From Phallusia fumigata (Eukaryota; Chordata; Ascidiacea; Phlebobranchia; Ascidiidae): a stretch of 64,000 nt of DNA. The position numbers and the translations under genes are program-made. Location of the stretch: NCBI GenBank assembly GCA_008931825.1, contig QXVZ01029993.1:30973-94972 (forward strand). The letters run 5' to 3'. The notes under the pieces are model-generated. The model was not told the DNA's origin. It saw nothing but the letters and a program-made list of their open reading frames with translations, and did not search any database. Positions 55,998 through 64,000 of this stretch are shown one piece after another; positions within the stretch are counted from its first letter, which is position 1; each line of letters starts with the position of its first letter.

Positions 55998-58226
55998 GAC
56001 ACAAAAAAACAACAGTTACAGATTTAACCTAACCCAAGAAATTGTCAAAGGTACATTAGTGCAGAAATTGTCCTGAACCACGGGTTCTTAATACAGACGA
56101 TCTCAGTTTCGGGTAAACTATAATAGAGCTGAAGCTTACATCACACTCAAATCAGTCTGTGTAATTCTTATTGCGAATAATACAATCGCATTTGCCAAAC
56201 AAATGGCATCATCAGTTCTAAACAATACGTGACATTTCGGTTTGAAAATGCTTGTCAGTTTGATAAAGTGATGTAAAAATGTGTGAAAATGGAGAAATAC
56301 ATTTCAGATAGCCAGGAACAGGGTCATATGCACAATTTTTGAAGGGAGGTTTAATGTTGCGACTTGGAGATTTCACTAAACTGGAATTGTTCACATCAGG
56401 TGTTCCGGTTTGGGGGAATTCCTCATAATCCAAAAACAAGAAAAATGCGTAATGCTATTTACCACACAGCGTTATCATTACTAAGTGTTGACATGGGCTG
56501 CAAGCTAAAGATATTAGTCTTTCTTAGACTTAACATTAAAGTCACAAACTTGTGTTAAGCTCATGTGCAGGACTGAAATGCTTAGTTAATTTTGCTAGAT
56601 GCATGTGTTACTACATAATAAACAACTCATTTTAATCATTGTGGTGCAGCGGCCAACCCAAGAGGATTTGGTGGTGAGAACCTCCCCTTTGACAAATGCA
56701 TTTATTTTATTAAAAACTATGCAGAAAGTAGTTTTTTGTCTCTGCTGTGCAGCAGCAGCCTTGTATTGACTTAACATCATGTGCTTTTTTATTTGAAGTG
56801 TCTCATCAGGCATTGCTAACAAAACAATGGTTGTACTGAGTGGCACAATGAGTTAAAGAGGTTAGGCAAACTGACACCATAAAAAAATGTCAAGGTTGTA
56901 ACATATAAGCTTTGAAACATTCTTTGCCCCATTTTCATGTGTCTCCTTTTCCATCTGTCTAAGTCAACAGTAACACAATCATTAACGTTTACAGCTTTTA
57001 AGATCGCTGATAAAAACTTTATTATGCGATCGTGTAGAAACCTCTATTTAAATCCCACTGACGCATAAGTCAAAATGTATTTTTAACACATCATACTGAC
57101 ATAATTTGAACCAGTTCAGGTGGCACACTTCCAAAAAGTTGCTAAAATATCGTATCTTCTTGCTTTAGCAATATAAGGCGTGTTGAATTAGTGTGTGCGT
57201 TATCATTCGTTGTGTGTTATTAAAGCGTTGTTGTATTTCGTTGTTGTACTGGCACTTTGCCATATTATATGACATCGGTGGGCAAACTTGTTCAATGGAA
57301 GAGTCACTTGCGGAAAAACAAACACCAGTGAGCCACAAAATTGTTTTCTACAATAGTGTCAATATGGTAAGCAACAGTTACTGAAACAATATCAACATTT
57401 TGTTTTTGTTTGATTTGATTTAAAGCTGTGTGAGGTAACAACTCCTTATCAATTTTAAATGTTATTACTCAGCTACAAGAGCAACAAAAAACATGCTTGC
57501 CAGCGGCATGCGGGCTTGCCCACCGTTGTTATGTGAAGTTGATCCTCCGTTTATTTTCGAGTGAATATGAATCGGTGTTGTACAAGAGTAAGTGTTATTC
57601 GACATGTTTTACACATAGACAGACGCAGATGGAAAAGGACCTAGTTGTGCCAATGGTTGGACACAATGGTTACTTCAAGCAAAAACATATGCATCCCACA
57701 AAATCAAATTAGATATTCCTAATTTTTGGCAAACACTTCAATCACTTGCTTTGCGGACACAGCTGTCATTAAATAGAGTCAATCCACTCCGTTTTCCTTC
57801 TGCAATAGGTTTTCTGATGAAAATGTGTTGTGTAACATTGCTCCTATGTTGGTTAGACAAAGTTTCTAAGTTGTTCTGTGTTTACATCAACACCAATCTC
57901 TACTGCGGTTCACATCTTGCCATGTTATATCAAAAAAGGAATACACATTAAAACATAACCTTGCTGCCTGTGGTTGCAAAAAGTTTAATGCATTTCACCC
58001 ACAACAATGTGTATTCCACCAGCAGCATTTTAGATTATCAGGGAATTTCCCTAAACCGGAGTTAATGATATAATTAATTACCATGGTTTGGTCAGTTGAA
58101 ATATCAGGCTCCCCATAACACTTAATGTCCATTTTTAACACAAAAAGTGAGATAAAAATGATAATGCAATGTTAACATTAAAAATGTAAGAAAAAAGATA
58201 GAAAAAAGCTTGTTTTCATTACTTGT
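55998..58226. other. Interval between EXOSC3 and the SMIM13-like gene
   Basis: About 2.2 kb with no recognised gene. A minus-strand ORF at 56218-56439 (containing PSRNIKPPFKN) has no known domain and no clear acceptor. A few short plus-strand ORFs at 57.2-58.0 kb are unsupported. No HP head or tail was noticed. Confidence 0.45.
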
Positions 58227-58391
58227 CTAGTCTTGTTTTTCTTCTGACTTTGTCTCAGTCAGTTCTTGAATAAAGCGTAATCGCTTCAAAAACAATTTCC
58301 AAGCAATAAACCAAAGACACGCAATAAAAAATATTAACACAACGATACTTCCCAAAAGTAAGGCAATAGTAATAGCTATATCCACCAGCAT
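58227..58391 (-). CDS. SMIM13: SMIM13-like small integral membrane protein, 54 aa
   Basis: Single-pass microprotein of unknown function. The start is the ATG two bases after the acceptor TCTTTTTCAG. Residues 5-30 are one hydrophobic helix (AITIALLLGSIVVLIFFIAC). It is followed by WFIAWKLFLKRLRFIQEL, which matches the family pattern C-x-W-x3-W-x-LFL-x4-F-x2-EL seen in vertebrate SMIM13, and a short acidic tail. The vertebrate protein is about 90 aa, so the C-terminal tail is reduced here, unless a further exon replaces the stop. It lies on the same strand as EXOSC3 but 2.2 kb away. Recognition rests on one short motif. Confidence 0.6.
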   Translation of the reverse strand: MLVDIAITIALLLGSIVVLIFFIACLWFIAWKLFLKRLRFIQELTETKSEEKQD

Positions 58392-60325
58392 ATCTGAAAA
58401 AGAGGTTAAAGAAAGATCTATAACATTCAACGCACATTAAAGCTTAGAAATATATAATGCCACCATGTATTTTCTATGCCTTGTTTTGGGGTATAACATT
58501 ATTTTAAACACAAACAAAACATGTATATACACCGTAAAACCGCAGTTAACCTGGATTTGATCGGCCTGACATATTCAATATATTGATACAGTAAATTCGT
58601 TACACACGGAATTCGTCACACAAAATGATTTGGGCAACAACATAACAATTGACTGTTACAGCAAACATGGGGTAATAATGGTGGATAGTTAACCGAGTGA
58701 TTACAATGTATATGCATAAATAAATAGTGTTTTAGGGTATTGTGCTCATGAGTGACATAACCACATCACCAAAAGAAGTCACATTACACATTTATGTATG
58801 TTTGTATATTTATGTAAATGCCAAATCCAACTGCTGATCATAAAAACAGCACATACATGGTGTTAAGGTACACCAACAGAACAAATCATTTGTGGTGGGT
58901 TTGTTTCAAATTGTCTGCAGGATAACATTAATGCAGCATTGGTAAATATATTTTAACACTTAAAACTGTAACGTTATCTGTTTCACCATTTTAAAAGAAC
59001 CTCACAATTCTCTGGAATCATCTTCCTATACCTTCTGGCTTTTAAAATTTTTAGCAATAACAATTTTTAATGACAATAATGGAAACTACAATTGACTGTT
59101 AAAACATGACTCATTTAGCTTTATTGCACTTCAAGTCTAACGAAGTAGGTGGATTAATTGATATGTATATGTTTGGATTTCGCGAGTCATAAAAAATTGC
59201 ACGTTATGCAAATAATAAGTTTGAGAATCATACGCAGTCACGATTACGATATGCGTGAAAAACCACGACGTCATGTATGGCCTTGTGAAATAAAACTGCT
59301 GAATCATAAATCTCGCAAATTTTGCTTCGTCATAGCCTATCTCACACGCGAGTGCGATATTTTGCTGCTAAAAAGTTGCCACGCCACGATGTCCATTATT
59401 TCCACGAATGTTTTTCACGTTTTAAGCGGAAACTGTATCTAGTTCTTTTAGTGAAGCCCAGCGCAGTGATGGGCAACCTTACAGCTTTTAAAAACTACAC
59501 AGCTTCCTAGCAATAAGATTAGCGCCAAAGCAGTAAACTATTCAGATAGTTTATTTGCTTCATTTTCCTTGTTCACGCAACCATGACAGTGTATATTTAG
59601 TTTGCCGTAGAGGTAACTGAAACAATTTTAATTAAGTTCCTTCGAACCACGATCTATTCAATTTTTAAAGTTGGTCCTTATTAAATTGATTCAACCCATT
59701 TAACTGGGTTCTACTTTGTTGGAGCTATATCGCTTTAGGTGTCTTGTTCAGGGAAACACAAGAAATCAATGCAAGATTTAAGCCAACAACGTATTAGCAT
59801 GAAGCGAGTATATGCTTACTACTTGACTATGTTGGCCCAAGTTAGCAGTCAACAAACTTTCATCTGTGCAAAATAGAACAGAGCACAAAACTTGATACGA
59901 CAATTACAGTGTCACAGCTCACAGGCTAGCCTAAATTGTCTGGTATGCTACATGACACCTGCTGTGGACTATTAGCAAAATAAAAAATTATGCACTGAAT
60001 GTAGGCCATGCTTTCATTGTTCCTCCAGCATACTGTACACAGTGCAGCCTGATGCATTAGGGTTAGCAGAGAGTAAAATCAGGGATTCCGGTTAACCTGA
60101 AATAAAATTTTTAGCTTCGACAGAAAGATCGATGGTTTGCATCCTAGTAAGTATGAGAAATGCATGACTGAGCAATTTTTCTTCACACAAGTTTTCTTCT
60201 TGAAAATGGAATTACATTAAATTAGTACTTAACCAAACTTTATTAAACATGACATTTATTTTTGCAATATTTGTTTACCCTGTTTTGCTTATATTCAACA
60301 ATATAGATTTGTGCATAACTTTAAA
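58392..60325. other. Divergent interval, SMIM13-like gene / thioredoxin-glutathione reductase
   Basis: About 1.9 kb of AT-rich unique sequence. No gene, RNA or complete repeat recognised. It must hold the promoters of both neighbours. An acceptor-like ATTCAACAATATAG ends at 60306, 19 nt before the reductase ATG. Confidence 0.4.
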
Positions 60326-63138
<2,813 letters not shown>

Positions 63139-63153
63139 TAATTACTAATTATA

Positions 63154-64000
63154 GGTCCCCTTCAATGAAGAGGACACATTGTTATGGGTCCCCTTCCTGA
63201 ACAGGACACATATTGTTTTCACTCTGTTTGTATTTGTTGTTTTTTCTTTTTTCTGCCATGCAGCTTGTCCATGTTGTTTTGTCATGAAATGTTTGGCAGA
63301 TTTGGATGAAACTTTCACAGCTGGTAGATATGTTCATAAGGTTGTGCCATTTGTTTTGTTTGACCCCATAGCCCCATTGGTTACCCTGCTAGTCCCCTAA
63401 AAAGGGTCAAATTTTTAAACACTGTCCGAATTTGCTGAAATTTGGACAGTTTGTTCAACATGTCAGTGTGATGTATTGAATTATTAATTTGACACCATAA
63501 CCCATTCAGTTATGCCACTAGCCCCCTAAAATGGGTCAAATTACAAAACAATGTCTGAATTGACCCCAGTTGACCTGTTTACCCACAGGCCCACCAAAAG
63601 AAATAAAACCTAAAAACAGCAATATTAAGGAATATTCAATACAACGTCTTTTGTGACTTTAGGTTGGATTCGACTTTTTAACCAAAAACAGTTATTTTTT
63701 ACATGCTCCTTAGTATCAAATATACATCCATTGTGAAAAGGAAATAATACACATGGAGAGTGCCATTTAAGGGATGATAGTAATTATGGGTCCCCTTCCT
63801 GAAAGGGGGGGGATATTGTTTTCACTCTGTTTTTTTTTTCTGCCCTGCAGCTTGTCCACGCACTTTTGGCATGAAATGTTTGATGGATTTGGATAAAACT
63901 TTCACAGCTGGTAGATATGGTCATGGCGATGTGTCATCCATTTCGATTGACTTCTTAGCCCCAAGGGTTACCCCGCTAGCCCCCAAAAGGGTGAAATATT
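63154..64000 (+). repeat. Cluster of HP element copies at the right edge
   Basis: Three heads in about 640 bp: AGGTCCCCTTCAATGAAGAGGACACATTG (63154), TATGGGTCCCCTTCCTGAACAGGACACATATTG (63183) and TATGGGTCCCCTTCCTGAAAGGGGGGGGATATTG (63787), each of the last two followed by the T tract, the GCAGCTTGTCCA(T/C)G block and 128-bp units. Nested or tandem insertions in the intron after the 63115 donor. Confidence 0.7.

Noticed and set aside
56218-56439. 73-codon minus-strand ORF with a polar, proline-containing sequence
   Set aside because: It could be an exon, but no domain, no good acceptor and no partner exon with matching phase were found.
57193-57951. Three plus-strand ORFs of 60-71 codons
   Set aside because: No recognisable domain and no consistent splice sites joining them.

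Overview
The window looks like nuclear DNA of an invertebrate chordate, most likely a Ciona-type tunicate. It is AT-rich, its gene families and intron positions are animal and chordate in character, introns are short (down to 63 nt), and many predicted first exons sit a few bases downstream of an acceptor-like site. That last pattern fits a genome that adds a trans-spliced leader. The species call is inference. There is one assembly gap (26617-27030).

Layout from left to right: (1) minus strand, the 5' half of a cAMP phosphodiesterase 8 gene (13-4592, 13 exons with REC and PAS domains; the catalytic part lies off the left edge). (2) About 8 kb of non-coding DNA with repeat fragments and two CRE-like octamers. 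(3) Minus strand, a complete 11-exon Cys-loop (nicotinic-type) receptor subunit of 468 aa (12521-15662). (4) Plus strand, KANSL2 with a single coding exon (17910-19889), followed after 170 nt by a 19-exon BTB/C2H2 zinc-finger gene (20060-36620); the pair is a candidate operon. (5) Minus strand, SLC39A7/ZIP7 (37018-38570), tail to tail with the zinc-finger gene. (6) Plus strand, an MCFD2-type EF-hand secretory protein with two alternative last exons (39571-42361). (7) Minus strand, a 17-exon meprin-like astacin-MAM-MATH membrane protease (42945-46473). (8) A repeat-rich stretch, 46.5-50.5 kb. (9) Minus strand, an MFSD4B-type sugar transporter (50511-53048), then EXOSC3 (53339-55993) and a SMIM13-like small membrane protein (58227-58391). 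(10) Plus strand, the 5' half of a thioredoxin-glutathione reductase (60326-63115), running off the right edge.

Most gene models were assembled by hand from reading frames plus GT/AG sites and checked for phase; every complete gene sums to a multiple of three. The genes do not form one pathway. They are a typical set of housekeeping functions (chromatin, RNA exosome, zinc and redox balance, ER cargo receptor) mixed with signalling and extracellular functions.

The non-coding space is dominated by one interspersed repeat, called the 'HP element' here. It has an 8-bp stem hairpin at one end, about 128-bp tandem units inside, and a conserved tail ending in CTAG. Smaller hAT-like MITEs are nested in and around it. 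The most interesting observations are the alternative EF-hand last exons of the MCFD2 gene, two 63-nt in-frame stop-free introns in unrelated genes, the KANSL2/zinc-finger operon candidate, the HP element itself, a hammerhead-ribozyme-like core in a long inverted repeat, and a decayed zinc-finger fragment inside an SLC39A7 intron.
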